DNA from: an uncultured Anaerolineales bacterium
Lineage (GTDB): Bacteria > Chloroflexota > Anaerolineae > Anaerolineales > Villigracilaceae
NCBI GenBank assembly: GCA_903829085.1
Contig: CAIKOL010000340.1
Span: 1-32,854, forward strand
Direction of reading: 5' to 3'
DNA length: 32,854 nucleotides
Position 1 is the first letter of the stretch, and each line of letters opens with the position of its first letter. Made by a program: the position numbers and the translations under genes. Shown here piece after piece: positions 22,900-32,008 of the stretch. The notes beneath the pieces were generated by a model. The model made no database searches. It was not told the DNA's origin and worked only from the letters and a program-made list of their open reading frames with translations.

Positions 22900-22990
22900 G
22901 ATACTTCTCAATAAATTGGGGGCGGGGGGAGTGCGTGCGGCGTAGCTGCACGCACTCCCCCCAATCCTCCGCCACTTATTGTGAAGATAC
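22900..22990. mobile_element. Type B palindromic miniature element (91 bp)
   Basis: GGGGGGAGTGCGTGC (22924-22938) and its perfect complement (22948-22962) form a 15-pair stem. A G-T pair and GCGTAGC (22940-22946), a GNA-type triloop, cap it. The ends are inverted repeats: GATACTTCTCAATAA on the left, and GTATCTTCACAATAA read inward from the right. These match the ends of 13092-13184, while the stem sequence is entirely different. It separates the end of the nine-gene minus-strand run from the MBL gene and may also act as a terminator. Confidence 0.72.
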
Positions 22991-22998
22991 CATTCTTG
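22991..22998. repeat. Right flank repeat of the type B element (imperfect duplication)
   Basis: CATTCTTG, one mismatch from the left flank copy. Eight-base matches at a defined place are suggestive, but one mismatch leaves room for chance. Confidence 0.5.
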
Positions 22999-23011
22999 CT
23001 TAATATTACCC

Positions 23012-24448
23012 CTATTTCAAGGCAGATGACAATAGCACAGGAGTAACCCATGTTTCAATAATGGCAGCAATGGTCAATAAAGGCAGCACCAAGCCAAGGG
23101 CAATCTTTGTCCAGTCAGCAATGGCTTCAATGAGCACTTCGCCAAGCGTGCGTTGAGGACGAGGCGTGACAAGCATGATCCCGATGTACAAGATCGCTGC
23201 GCTGGCAAGAATCAGGGCCGGGATCTCAAAGATGCCGTGCGGCAGGATCCCAAAGGCGCCCACTTTCAAGGGTGAACCACCGAGCGCCCCAATCAACGCA
23301 AGGACTGCCCCGATAATACCCATGTTCAGGAGGTAGACCAACGTGCCGAGGACGCCAAATGAGAACAGCCCCAACAGAAGGATCACCAGGATCGCCTGCA
23401 AATTGTGCCCCCAGATGGTCGGGAAGGAAATTGTGAAATTGGAGACCGGCACACCCATCCCGGTGGAGGAAATCAGGCTGGAAAGGTCACCAGCGTTGAA
23501 TTGACCAACAATTCGGGTTGAATTCGAGTTCACCCAAAGATAGCCTGCCACAACCGCAACCAGGCCCATACCAATGGTCATAAGGATGGAGGGAACCTGT
23601 TTGCGAACCGTTTTCAGGATCTCGAAGCGGATCCAGCCCCACACGGACCTGGCATCCCCTTTGAACGCCAGCCAGAAAGTCCGTCCGATCCAACGCAAGT
23701 TGAGTACATCAATTTCATGCCCGAGCAAGGCCTCGCGTTGGAAATGGGCAATGCCAACGCGCGCCAACAGGGCTGTCAGAACCGCCACGCCCAGCACCGC
23801 CAGCCAGAGCACCTGATCGTTGCCCCAGAACAACATGATGCTCTCGCCCTGGATAAGTATTGCCATGGGAATGACGATGAACGAGGCCATCAAGTTGGCT
23901 GCCCGGACAGAAGTAGCCTGAGTGGAAATTAAAATGGCTCCACTGACCATGAGAAGCGCCTGTACGGAGGTTAGGACGAGAGTCTGCATCATCCGGTTGA
24001 AATCGGGGAAGGGTATGCGCTGGAAATAGAGACCGATCATATAAACCGTGATGCCGAGGTAGGAAGTCACCAACGGAGCGGCCGTGCCAGCCACCAATTT
24101 ACCCGTGAAAAGCTGCCAGTCCTTGAGCGGGCTGACCAGGAGAGGCTCGATGGTGCCGCGTTCTTTCTCGCCGACAAACGATTCCAGGGCGATGACCAAT
24201 GAGACTGTAATCGGAAAGTAACCCACCACCATGAGAAGGAATGGAACCAACCGCTCTGCGATCAGGGGCGTTCCATATTGAGTGGTAAAGTTTATGGCTG
24301 CCTGGGCGCCTAAATCGGCCAGGAAGGGCAGAATCAGGGTCAATACCACCATTGGAAATATGATGCGCCAATCGCGCAATTGGTCATGCAACTCACGCCA
24401 CGCCACCAGCCATACCATACGGAGATCATCACGATAGCGATTAAACAC
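23012..24448 (-). CDS. ABC-2 type transporter permease fused to a SpoIIM (DUF95) domain
   Basis: 478 aa. Residues about 15-235 are an ABC-2/NatB-type permease with ESFVGEKERGTIEPLLVSPL (89-108), the usual cytoplasmic coupling loop. Residues about 275-478 match stage II sporulation protein M-like membrane domains: NLQAILVILLLGLFSFG, then a helix with LLNMGIIGAVLA, and ILPHGIFEIPALILA (401-415). SpoIIM relatives are usually separate proteins; here the domain is joined to the permease. The GTG start overlaps the ATPase gene by 8 nt, with AGGTGA upstream. The pair should export a substrate or sodium, but the cargo is unknown. Confidence 0.87.
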   Translation of the reverse strand: MFNRYRDDLRMVWLVAWRELHDQLRDWRIIFPMVVLTLILPFLADLGAQAAINFTTQYGTPLIAERLVPFLLMVVGYFPITVSLVIALESFVGEKERGTIEPLLVSPLKDWQLFTGKLVAGTAAPLVTSYLGITVYMIGLYFQRIPFPDFNRMMQTLVLTSVQALLMVSGAILISTQATSVRAANLMASFIVIPMAILIQGESIMLFWGNDQVLWLAVLGVAVLTALLARVGIAHFQREALLGHEIDVLNLRWIGRTFWLAFKGDARSVWGWIRFEILKTVRKQVPSILMTIGMGLVAVVAGYLWVNSNSTRIVGQFNAGDLSSLISSTGMGVPVSNFTISFPTIWGHNLQAILVILLLGLFSFGVLGTLVYLLNMGIIGAVLALIGALGGSPLKVGAFGILPHGIFEIPALILASAAILYIGIMLVTPRPQRTLGEVLIEAIADWTKIALGLVLPLLTIAAIIETWVTPVLLSSALK

Positions 24449-25364
24449 GATTCACCTGCGCCATGGCTGCCAGATAGATCTGTTCAAGGGTACGGGGTAA
24501 TTCCTGCAATGCCACCACTTCCACCCCGCGCTTCATCAACTCTTTGAGCAAAACAGGATTCGAATCCTGGGGGTCTTCGACTCGAAAGCGGAGACCCGCC
24601 TCGCCATCTTTGAGCGGAGTGACACCCGCAGGGAGATCCAGAGTCCCGCGCGGCCATTGTCCCCGGACACGCAGCTCATATTCAGGAGGTCCGAGCAGGC
24701 TGCGTTTTAAATCTGCCAACGTACCACTGGTTAGAATACGGCCGCGATAAATGATGGCAATTTTATTTGCCAGCATTTCAGCTTCGACCAGGTTGTGGGT
24801 ACAGATAATGATGGTACGCTGTTCGGTGCGCAAACTGGCAATTGCATTGCGAACCAGCTGCGCGGACTCAGGATCCATGGCAGAGGTTGGCTCATCCAGT
24901 AATAGAACAGGCGGTTCGTGGATAAGAGTACGCGCCAGGGCCAATTTCTGGCGCATGCCCTTCGAATATTGACCAATGGGACGCCTGGCAACCTCCGTCA
25001 GGCCAAAATATTCCATCCAGTCCCGGCTGCGTTTCAGGCGGACATTTGAATCGAGCCGATAGATCTTCCCATAAAAATCCAGGTATTCCAGACCGGTCAT
25101 ACGCAAGTAGAGACCATGCTGTTCGGTCAGCACGCCAACCGAGGCACGCACTTTTTCAGGGAATTGGGTGACATCGAAGCCGGCAATGTGCGCCCGGCCA
25201 CGGGTGGGAGCAAGAACTGAAGTAAGCATGCGGATGGTGGTGGTTTTGCCGGCGCCATTCTGACCCAGGAGAGCAAGCACCTGCCCGGGCTGGACGTCGA
25301 GATTCACGCCATCCACGGCCCAGGTTTCACCAAATTTCTTGCTCAGGTCTTCGGTTTGGATCAT
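24441..25364 (-). CDS. ABC-2 type transporter ATP-binding protein
   Basis: 307 aa. Walker A is GQNGAGKTT (34-42). The signature is the YSKGMRQK variant common in NatA/CcmA-type exporters, Walker B is VLLLDEPTSAMD, and the H-loop is ICTHN. A C-terminal extension of about 85 aa after the ATPase core is typical of the DUF4162-bearing group. It is translationally coupled to the downstream permease and starts 5 nt after lgt. Confidence 0.94.
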   Translation of the reverse strand: MIQTEDLSKKFGETWAVDGVNLDVQPGQVLALLGQNGAGKTTTIRMLTSVLAPTRGRAHIAGFDVTQFPEKVRASVGVLTEQHGLYLRMTGLEYLDFYGKIYRLDSNVRLKRSRDWMEYFGLTEVARRPIGQYSKGMRQKLALARTLIHEPPVLLLDEPTSAMDPESAQLVRNAIASLRTEQRTIIICTHNLVEAEMLANKIAIIYRGRILTSGTLADLKRSLLGPPEYELRVRGQWPRGTLDLPAGVTPLKDGEAGLRFRVEDPQDSNPVLLKELMKRGVEVVALQELPRTLEQIYLAAMAQVNRV

Positions 25365-25369
25365 TGCAG

Positions 25370-26194
25370 CTAAGCACGACGGAGCCGGTGGTTCAGGAAG
25401 ATGGTGACACCAGCCGCCAGCGCAACGATAACAACAAAAGTCTGGTTGAAATTGATACCACCCACCTGGGAGGCGTCCAAGCGTAAGAATTCAAGAAAGA
25501 AACGGCCAACAGAGTACATAATCATGTAGATGAAGAAGATGTCGCCGGGTTTCAGCAATTTCTCAAAGCGGCGCGCCATCCAGAGCAGGATTGCCATGTT
25601 GAGCACATTCCATAGAGATTCATAGAAGAACAGCGGGTGGAAATAATCATAATTTTGATACCCGTCCACGCGGTGGAGAGGGTCAATGTAGATCTTCCAG
25701 GGAAGATTGGTCGGCAGGCCGTAGACTTCCTGGTTAAAGAAGTTTCCCCAGCGACCGATGGCCTGGGCAAGGGCTACACCGGGCGCAACCACATCCGCCC
25801 AGGTCAGGAAAGAGATCTTCTTTTGGCGGCAATAAATCCATAACGCAAGCGCCCCGCCAATCACTGCACCGGGGATGCCCAGCCCTCCGTTGCGGATGTT
25901 GATCATATCCAGCGGGTGCATTAAATACCACCTGGTGGTTATGCCCTGGGCAACCATCGAAGGTGGCGGGGTCAGAATGTGCCAGATGCGCGCCCCAACA
26001 ATTCCAGCCAGGACCACCCAGAAAAGAGCATCCCAGATGAATTCCGGGTTCATGCCGCGGCGTTTGGCCTCAGCCTGCCCCAGAAAGGCAGCCGCAATCA
26101 CACCGATGGTGATCAGAATCCCATAAAAATAAATATGAAAAGTCTGATTCAGGAAGGGAATGGGAATATCAAAACCATTTGGCAAGGTTGGCAT
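25370..26194 (-). CDS. lgt: Prolipoprotein diacylglyceryl transferase
   Basis: Moves a diacylglyceryl group from phosphatidylglycerol onto the lipobox cysteine of prolipoproteins, the first step of lipoprotein maturation. 274 aa with about seven transmembrane helices and the signature GRWGNFFNQEVYG (147-159), which contains the essential Arg, Asn and Glu. HPLFFYES and GARIWHIL are also present. The usual HGG of the periplasmic loop reads GIPGA here. Clear lipoprotein clients exist in the window, for example the DUF4349 protein. TAGGAG precedes the ATG. The gene follows a phospholipid synthase gene by 9 nt, linking lipid supply and use. Confidence 0.95.
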   Translation of the reverse strand: MPTLPNGFDIPIPFLNQTFHIYFYGILITIGVIAAAFLGQAEAKRRGMNPEFIWDALFWVVLAGIVGARIWHILTPPPSMVAQGITTRWYLMHPLDMINIRNGGLGIPGAVIGGALALWIYCRQKKISFLTWADVVAPGVALAQAIGRWGNFFNQEVYGLPTNLPWKIYIDPLHRVDGYQNYDYFHPLFFYESLWNVLNMAILLWMARRFEKLLKPGDIFFIYMIMYSVGRFFLEFLRLDASQVGGINFNQTFVVIVALAAGVTIFLNHRLRRA

Positions 26195-26203
26195 GATTTA
26201 CTC

Positions 26204-26815
26204 CTAAGATTTAGATAAGCGACGATGGGCATCCCGCCGCACACTGAAAATCCGCTGCAAGGCGGTGAAATTGGCCAGAACAGCAATAATAACCAGAATT
26301 GCCAACGGTAATACAGGCGTTAGGAAGCTGAAAATTAAACCGGGGATCAAAACAACATAGCGTTCCACACGGGTCAACAAGCCCACATTGGCATCCAGTT
26401 TCGAGGCATCGGCGCGCGCCTTAACATAAGACACAAGCACAGACCCGGCTGCTGCCAGGTACGCAAAAATCACGCCAAGCGCATTGGCATGGGCCATGTA
26501 ATATAGCAAGAAGCCCAAGAAAAGAAAAAGCTCGGAATAGCGGTCGGTAACTGCGTCCACGAACGCTCCCCAAGCACTGGCTTCGTTACGCAGCCGTGCC
26601 AGCGCTCCATCCATGGCATCCACCGGCCCCATGACCAGTAACAGGATCCCGGCCCAGGTCATTTGCCCAAAAGCAATCAAGACAGCAACGCCAATGGTAC
26701 CCATGAGACCGAATAAGGTAACCGTATTGGGGCGAATCCCCAGGCGATTCAAGAATCCTGCAATTGGGTTCAGATACCAACGGAACCAGACTCGCATCTT
26801 ATCGGTGAAACTCAT
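26204..26815 (-). CDS. CDP-alcohol phosphatidyltransferase
   Basis: 203 aa, about six transmembrane helices. The catalytic signature is complete: D66-A-M-D69-G70-x2-A73-R74, then G83, D87 and D91. The enzyme swaps CMP of a CDP-diacylglycerol (or CDP-archaeol-like) donor for an alcohol headgroup. Glycerol-phosphate or inositol-phosphate are the likely acceptors, but the sequence does not decide. The start is uncertain: ATG 26815 suits the family N-terminus (MSFTDKMRVWF). TTG 26842 has a better ribosome site (AAGAGG, 6 nt). GTG 26890 overlaps the FtsK stop by one base. Confidence 0.88.
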   Translation of the reverse strand: MSFTDKMRVWFRWYLNPIAGFLNRLGIRPNTVTLFGLMGTIGVAVLIAFGQMTWAGILLLVMGPVDAMDGALARLRNEASAWGAFVDAVTDRYSELFLFLGFLLYYMAHANALGVIFAYLAAAGSVLVSYVKARADASKLDANVGLLTRVERYVVLIPGLIFSFLTPVLPLAILVIIAVLANFTALQRIFSVRRDAHRRLSKS

Positions 26816-26889
26816 CTTCTTGTTTTCGGAAGGTTGATTCAAAGGAAACCTCTTGGAAACAGGGTTCAAAACTGGGCAATCATACCACA

Positions 26890-29124
26890 CTAGGTTTTAT
26901 CACCTACAGGGGCATCCCCATTGTCTTCATCCGGTTCGAGCAGCACCTGACGGTCACGACCGCCTCCCATGGATGGGCCAACCACCCCGGTCTCCTCCAA
27001 GAGATCCAGCAGCCGGGCAGCGCGCGGGTAGCCGATCCGCAAACGCCGCTGGAGCATGGAAGCGCTGGCGCGCTGTTCTTTTTTGAGCACTGTAATGGCT
27101 TGCTCAAGCAATACATCATCGCTGCCTTCATCAGCAGCTTCAGAAAGCATGGATTCCCAAGGCGGAGGAGTATCCTTTTTGGGTACTGTCTTCTGCCAGT
27201 GTGAAATGACGCGCTCAATCTCCTGGTCGGTGACCAACACTCCCTGGGCACGCACAGGGTTCCCCACTTCCGGATTCAAGAAGAGCATATCGCCACGTCC
27301 GAGCAAGGTTTCTGCGCCAGGTAAATCCAGGATCACGCGAGAATCGACACCCGAAGCCACAGAAAATGCCAGGCGAGCGGGGAAATTGGCTTTAATGAGG
27401 CCGGTGACCACATCCGTGCTGGGGCGTTGGGTGGCGACCACCAGGTGAATACCAGTGGCACGCGCCATTTGTGCCAGGCGAACCAGGTTATGTTCCGTCT
27501 GGTCGGGAGCCGACATCATCAGATCGGCCATCTCGTCTATCAGGACAACAATACGCGGCAGGGTCTGAACATCCTTGCGGCGTTGAAGTTGGCGATTATA
27601 CGCATCCACATCACGGGCCTTGGCTGCTTCGAGCAACTTGTAACGGTGCTCCATCTCAACCACCACCCAACGCAGCACCCCCAGGATACGCTGGACATCC
27701 GTTTCCACTTTTCCATATAAATGCGGCAAACCATTGAACCGGATCAATTCGACCATCTTCGAGTCGATCATCACCATGCGCAAGTCTTCGGGGGCATTGT
27801 TCATGGCAAGACAAACCGCCAGCGCAGCTATGCAGACCGATTTGCCTGAACCAGTGGTTCCGGCAATCAGGAGGTGCGGCATGCGTGCCAGGTCTGCCAC
27901 AAGCGGATTACCGGATACATCCCGCCCCAATGCAATTGTCAGCGGTGAGCCACCTTTGTAGAAAGCTTCGGTCTCCAACAAAGGGCGAAGGCGCACAAGC
28001 GAAGAACGCGGGTTGGGTACTTCGATGCCAACGTATGCACGCCCCGGGACAGGCGCTTCGATGCGCAGCCGTTCAGCGGAGAGGGATAGGGCCAGATCCT
28101 TTTGAAGGCTGGCAATCTGTGCTACGCGAACCTTCATTTGCTGGGCATCTTCTTCGGCACCCTTCTTAATGAAGCCAGGTTGGACAGCAAATTGTGTGAC
28201 TGTGGGCCCGATACGAAAACCAACCACCTTGGCCGGAATACCAAACTCCGAAAGAGACTTTTCTATCTGCCCCGCCGTCTGGTTGATGGTACGCTCATCC
28301 GGACGGGAAACCTGTTCACCGAGTAAAACATTGAGCGGAGGCAGGCGTTCTCCACGCGGGAGCGGAGAAGCCGGGCGGCTATCCTGTTTCTCGGGGATTT
28401 TGAACGATTTTCGAAATTCCGGCGGCAACTTCTGGACAGGCTTTTTGAGGCTGGTGATGCTACCAGCGGAAGGTTTATCCATCGGAAGCGGGGAAACGAC
28501 TGGGATTTCCAGAGCGGAATCAGCAGAGGTTTGCGGCATGCCCTGTTCGCCAGAGAGTTTCAACAGCCAGGCTTCCAGAGGATGCCAGAGTCGAAAAGCA
28601 GACATCAAAGCCAGACCCCAGACCAGAAAGATAATCAATCCACCCCAGATCGGGCCGACAAACTGGCCTACCAACATGGAGAGTCCCCAACCAATTTGAC
28701 CACCCCACATGCTCCCCTGGGTCAATTGATTTCCGCTAATAACCGCCAATACTGCAAGGGTCATAAATACAAGCAACTCGAGGGCAATCACCTGTCCCCA
28801 GCGGACTGCCAGAGTCTGGCGGCTGCGGCGGAAGGCCAACAACCCCACTGCAGCGCTGGCAAGGATCACCAGAATAGACCCCCAGCCCAACCAGTTCTCG
28901 AGAAGCAAGACCCATTTTTCAAGCAAGGTGCCTTTTGAAAGGCCAAAAATGCCCAAGAGGGTCATCAAAGCAAAGGCCAGCAGAAGAACACCCAGGATAT
29001 CCCAGAGAAAACGGCCAAAGTGGGTTTCAAGCCGGGCCAGTCGGTCCACCCAGTCGTTCGAACGGGTGGCTGTGGAGCGAACATCTTCGGATGGATCAGG
29101 CGACTTGCGTTGAGCGGAAGGCAT
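26890..29124 (-). CDS. ftsK: DNA translocase FtsK/SpoIIIE
   Basis: Septum-anchored ATPase that pumps chromosome ends into daughter cells and helps dimer resolution. 744 aa. The N-terminal part has four transmembrane helices (about 38-180) and a short linker (about 190-280), making it a compact FtsK. The RecA-type motor has Walker A GTTGSGKS and Walker B IVVLIDEMADLM. QRPSTDVVTGLIKANFPARL follows, the classic FtsK stretch. The C-terminal gamma winged helix, which reads polarity sites on DNA, is present (about 660-725, with LQRRLRIGYPRAARLLDLLE). It starts one base after the S1 gene stop. Confidence 0.96.
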   Translation of the reverse strand: MPSAQRKSPDPSEDVRSTATRSNDWVDRLARLETHFGRFLWDILGVLLLAFALMTLLGIFGLSKGTLLEKWVLLLENWLGWGSILVILASAAVGLLAFRRSRQTLAVRWGQVIALELLVFMTLAVLAVISGNQLTQGSMWGGQIGWGLSMLVGQFVGPIWGGLIIFLVWGLALMSAFRLWHPLEAWLLKLSGEQGMPQTSADSALEIPVVSPLPMDKPSAGSITSLKKPVQKLPPEFRKSFKIPEKQDSRPASPLPRGERLPPLNVLLGEQVSRPDERTINQTAGQIEKSLSEFGIPAKVVGFRIGPTVTQFAVQPGFIKKGAEEDAQQMKVRVAQIASLQKDLALSLSAERLRIEAPVPGRAYVGIEVPNPRSSLVRLRPLLETEAFYKGGSPLTIALGRDVSGNPLVADLARMPHLLIAGTTGSGKSVCIAALAVCLAMNNAPEDLRMVMIDSKMVELIRFNGLPHLYGKVETDVQRILGVLRWVVVEMEHRYKLLEAAKARDVDAYNRQLQRRKDVQTLPRIVVLIDEMADLMMSAPDQTEHNLVRLAQMARATGIHLVVATQRPSTDVVTGLIKANFPARLAFSVASGVDSRVILDLPGAETLLGRGDMLFLNPEVGNPVRAQGVLVTDQEIERVISHWQKTVPKKDTPPPWESMLSEAADEGSDDVLLEQAITVLKKEQRASASMLQRRLRIGYPRAARLLDLLEETGVVGPSMGGGRDRQVLLEPDEDNGDAPVGDKT

Positions 29125-29125
29125 A

Positions 29126-30055
29126 TCAGTTGACCTTCATACTTAGACCAAGGCGTTGACGGGTGGACTCCACTTGCAAAACCCGCACCTGCACGACCTG
29201 CCCAGGTAAAAGGAATTCTTTGATGGTCTTGTTGGCAGGCAGGGGAATTTCGGAAGCATGGATCAAACCTTCCAGACCCTCTTCAAGGCGGGCAAATGCG
29301 CCGAACGGCGCCAGCGCAGTTACGACTGCCGGAACAATGGCATCGACCGGGTAGCGCTCCTGGGCATATTCCCATGGGTTAGGCAATAGTCGTTTCAGGC
29401 TGAGAGCAATCCGGCAACGTTCCGGTGCCACTTCCATCACTTGAACTTCAACGTGCTGCCCAACCTGGCACACTTGACCAGGATGAGAGACGCGCCCCCA
29501 GGAAAGTTCGGAAATATGGATAAGTCCCTCAACACCTCCCAAGTCCACAAAAACTCCGAACTCAGTGACATTGGTCACTTCGCCGGAAACCTGTTGACCT
29601 GCATGGATGGTGTTGAAAAGAGCTGGTCTCTTGCCTGCCTCCGCGCGGGCGGCGCGTTCTGAAAATACCATGCGGCCCTCTTCGGGTACACACTCGATCA
29701 CTTTTAATCGCAGTTCGCGATTGAGATAGGCAGAAAGGCATTCTTCACGGTGGTCTTCGGTCGGTTGAAAAGGCAGGTCAACCAAATGCGAACAAGGTAC
29801 AAAGCCATTCAAACCTTCGCCTTCGACCAGCAGGCCTCCCCGGTTAAAGCCTGTGACCGTAAGAGCAACAATTCCATCCTGGCGATATAAAGACTTCGCC
29901 CGTTCCCAATCCGACACCGATTTTGAACCTTCATCGACCTTCTGGGTATGAGTCACGGCCTGCACGGGCCGGCTTTCTTCTTCCGCCAAGACCGAAGCCC
30001 ACCAACCATCATCATAAACAGGAACATCCTGTTCGGAAAATTGATCATGTACCAT
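29126..30055 (-). CDS. Protein with three S1 RNA-binding domains
   Basis: 309 aa. An acidic N-terminal lead (1-55) precedes three S1 domains at about 60-135, 150-220 and 233-305. Repeats two and three carry the typical GxFVDLGGVEGLIHISELS and GAFARLEEGLEGLIHASEI signatures; the first is diverged. It resembles a shortened ribosomal protein S1 and may bind mRNA or ribosomes, but full-length RpsA usually has four to six domains. The ATG at 30055 overlaps the sensor gene stop by 11 nt. AAGGAGG about 11 nt upstream supports it over longer frames. Confidence 0.88.
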   Translation of the reverse strand: MVHDQFSEQDVPVYDDGWWASVLAEEESRPVQAVTHTQKVDEGSKSVSDWERAKSLYRQDGIVALTVTGFNRGGLLVEGEGLNGFVPCSHLVDLPFQPTEDHREECLSAYLNRELRLKVIECVPEEGRMVFSERAARAEAGKRPALFNTIHAGQQVSGEVTNVTEFGVFVDLGGVEGLIHISELSWGRVSHPGQVCQVGQHVEVQVMEVAPERCRIALSLKRLLPNPWEYAQERYPVDAIVPAVVTALAPFGAFARLEEGLEGLIHASEIPLPANKTIKEFLLPGQVVQVRVLQVESTRQRLGLSMKVN

Positions 30056-31991
30056 TAACTTGTCCAACCTCCTTCCCATTAATCCGTTCCTGGGTCTGGC
30101 GCTCCATCTCGAGAATCTCGCGCGCAACGACTTCTATCGCAACGCGCTGTTTACGATACAAGTCCGCTTCAGACATTGCCAGCCGGGATGCCACTTCACG
30201 AACTTTTCGACCCTCAACAAACTTCATTTCAAGAATATTAAATAAGATCCATTCTCCTGTAAAACGCCGTTCACCCTCCGGACGGACATTATCCATCGCC
30301 TGGCGCAGGATGGATCTTAATGCATTGGCAGGATTGTCGTTGTGTTCATCCAAGGCTTGCTGGACGATTTGAAGATTAAGAAGAGGATTCTGGGTCAATT
30401 TCGGACCGCCCCAATAATGTGTCAGGGCGTCACGTACCCAGACCGCCATATCCACTTCGGGAGGCAGAATTTCCTCCAGCAGGTTGGCCTGGCTGTCATA
30501 ACGTCCGACTGCCCGCAGGCGCTGGAACATATCCACCTGAGGCCGGAGGTCTTCCAGAGAGCGGAAAACGCTTTTCTGCAAGCGCCGATCCTGCAAGGCC
30601 AAAGACGCCCGGCGGATAAGAAGCTGGAGGGCCTGGCGCTGGTCGGGAAGAATGACCTGGTCCGGACGCCGGACTGCCCCCAAGAGACCCAGCAAGGCTG
30701 GCTCGCTTTCGACTGAGTCCGGTGGCTCGTGGAGCGGGAATAACCAGTAATCACCCCAAATATATTCGTCACCATTCCCGTTGCCTGCATGGGTGACCAC
30801 CTGTAATGCTTCGGATAGATTGGATCCTTTCAGCAAGGGGAGGTTCTTGGTGGATTCGACCAAGGCAAGTTCTTCTCCATCCAACGCGGCAACGAACGCC
30901 GCAGGTGCCTGCAAATGATCCCGCACAGCAGCCAGCACAGATTCGAGAAATTGACGCAGATCGTTTTGCGTGATCAGCCGCTCTTCAAAGTTTTGCAGCA
31001 AGGCCAGATCGGCGCGATCATGCCCGAAGAATATATAACGTTCCCAAAATGGGGCAAACAGCGTGATAGTATGTTCCATAAGAAGAACTGTCGCTACCAT
31101 GGCAGCCGGGACTGCGCCGGAATAGACGGTACCAAACATCTCGCCCACACGCCGGACGATGGTCATAACACCCAGGGCAGCGGAGGCGGTTACAGGTCCG
31201 CGCATGATCCACTTGAACAGACGACTCTTGACCACACGGTCAGGCCAGGAAACGCCAAAAAATGCCACCGCATAGGCCATAATGATAATCAAGCCACCCA
31301 CCAACAGGTTGCTGACCAGCGCCATTCCCCAGAACAAATAAGGATGATTCTCTGCCAGAACCGAACCATAAAGAAGGTACGGGAAGGAACCGAGTGCTGG
31401 GGCAGTGGCTCCAGCCAACAGGTAAATCATTCGGCGGCGACCCGAACGAGTTATCGTAGTTCGATAAGCACGTCCGAAATTGAGCCACGCCAGGATCATG
31501 GTGATGACATAATAAGCTGTAAAAACCTCCGTCCAAATCGTACGTTGGAGGTGAGGGGCAGGCTGCCCTGTCATTATCATCGGGCCAAGCAGGAAACCGA
31601 ATCCCAGCATCAACAGGAAAATCGTTGAAACAGCATATAACGACCGGACAGCCAGCCGCCTTCGCCCGTGCGAAGGCCGGCCGGTTGTCACCAGTATGGC
31701 ATCGGATAAATGGAAATAAGCAGGGGGCAGGAAAATGATGCCCAACCATTCCAGGCGCAGGAACAGGGTAATCATCTCCGGGGCAGTGGCTGAACTCTCC
31801 AAGGCCTCAGAGGTAAAAACGACCACCACGCATAACAGGATTATGGCAAATGAGCGCGCGACCCGGTCACGGAGATTAAAGGACAGGGCATATAGAAATA
31901 ATGAAAAGGCCGAGATGGCGATCCCGGCTGTGAGAATATCATTGACCGTTCTTATCCCCACCAGCAAATCGTGCAACCAACCGTTAAGCAT
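30045..31991 (-). CDS. Membrane sensor with 7TM, GAF-like and sigma-4-like HTH domains
   Basis: 648 aa. Residues about 15-265 form seven to eight transmembrane helices like the N-terminal 7TM region of some histidine kinases. About 335-470 is a GAF-like sensor (VLAAVRDHLQAPAAFVAALDGEELALVES). There is no histidine kinase core, no GGDEF and no phosphatase domain. The C-terminus (about 500-635) is a helical region ending in EMKFVEGRKVREVASRLA and SEADLYRKQRVAIEVVARE, which looks like a sigma factor region 4 helix-turn-helix. This suggests a one-component, membrane-held transcription regulator. It starts 17 nt after the GNAT gene and overlaps the S1 gene. Confidence 0.8.
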   Translation of the reverse strand: MLNGWLHDLLVGIRTVNDILTAGIAISAFSLFLYALSFNLRDRVARSFAIILLCVVVVFTSEALESSATAPEMITLFLRLEWLGIIFLPPAYFHLSDAILVTTGRPSHGRRRLAVRSLYAVSTIFLLMLGFGFLLGPMIMTGQPAPHLQRTIWTEVFTAYYVITMILAWLNFGRAYRTTITRSGRRRMIYLLAGATAPALGSFPYLLYGSVLAENHPYLFWGMALVSNLLVGGLIIIMAYAVAFFGVSWPDRVVKSRLFKWIMRGPVTASAALGVMTIVRRVGEMFGTVYSGAVPAAMVATVLLMEHTITLFAPFWERYIFFGHDRADLALLQNFEERLITQNDLRQFLESVLAAVRDHLQAPAAFVAALDGEELALVESTKNLPLLKGSNLSEALQVVTHAGNGNGDEYIWGDYWLFPLHEPPDSVESEPALLGLLGAVRRPDQVILPDQRQALQLLIRRASLALQDRRLQKSVFRSLEDLRPQVDMFQRLRAVGRYDSQANLLEEILPPEVDMAVWVRDALTHYWGGPKLTQNPLLNLQIVQQALDEHNDNPANALRSILRQAMDNVRPEGERRFTGEWILFNILEMKFVEGRKVREVASRLAMSEADLYRKQRVAIEVVAREILEMERQTQERINGKEVGQVNGT

Positions 31992-32008
31992 TAAGGCCTT
32001 CCGTACAT

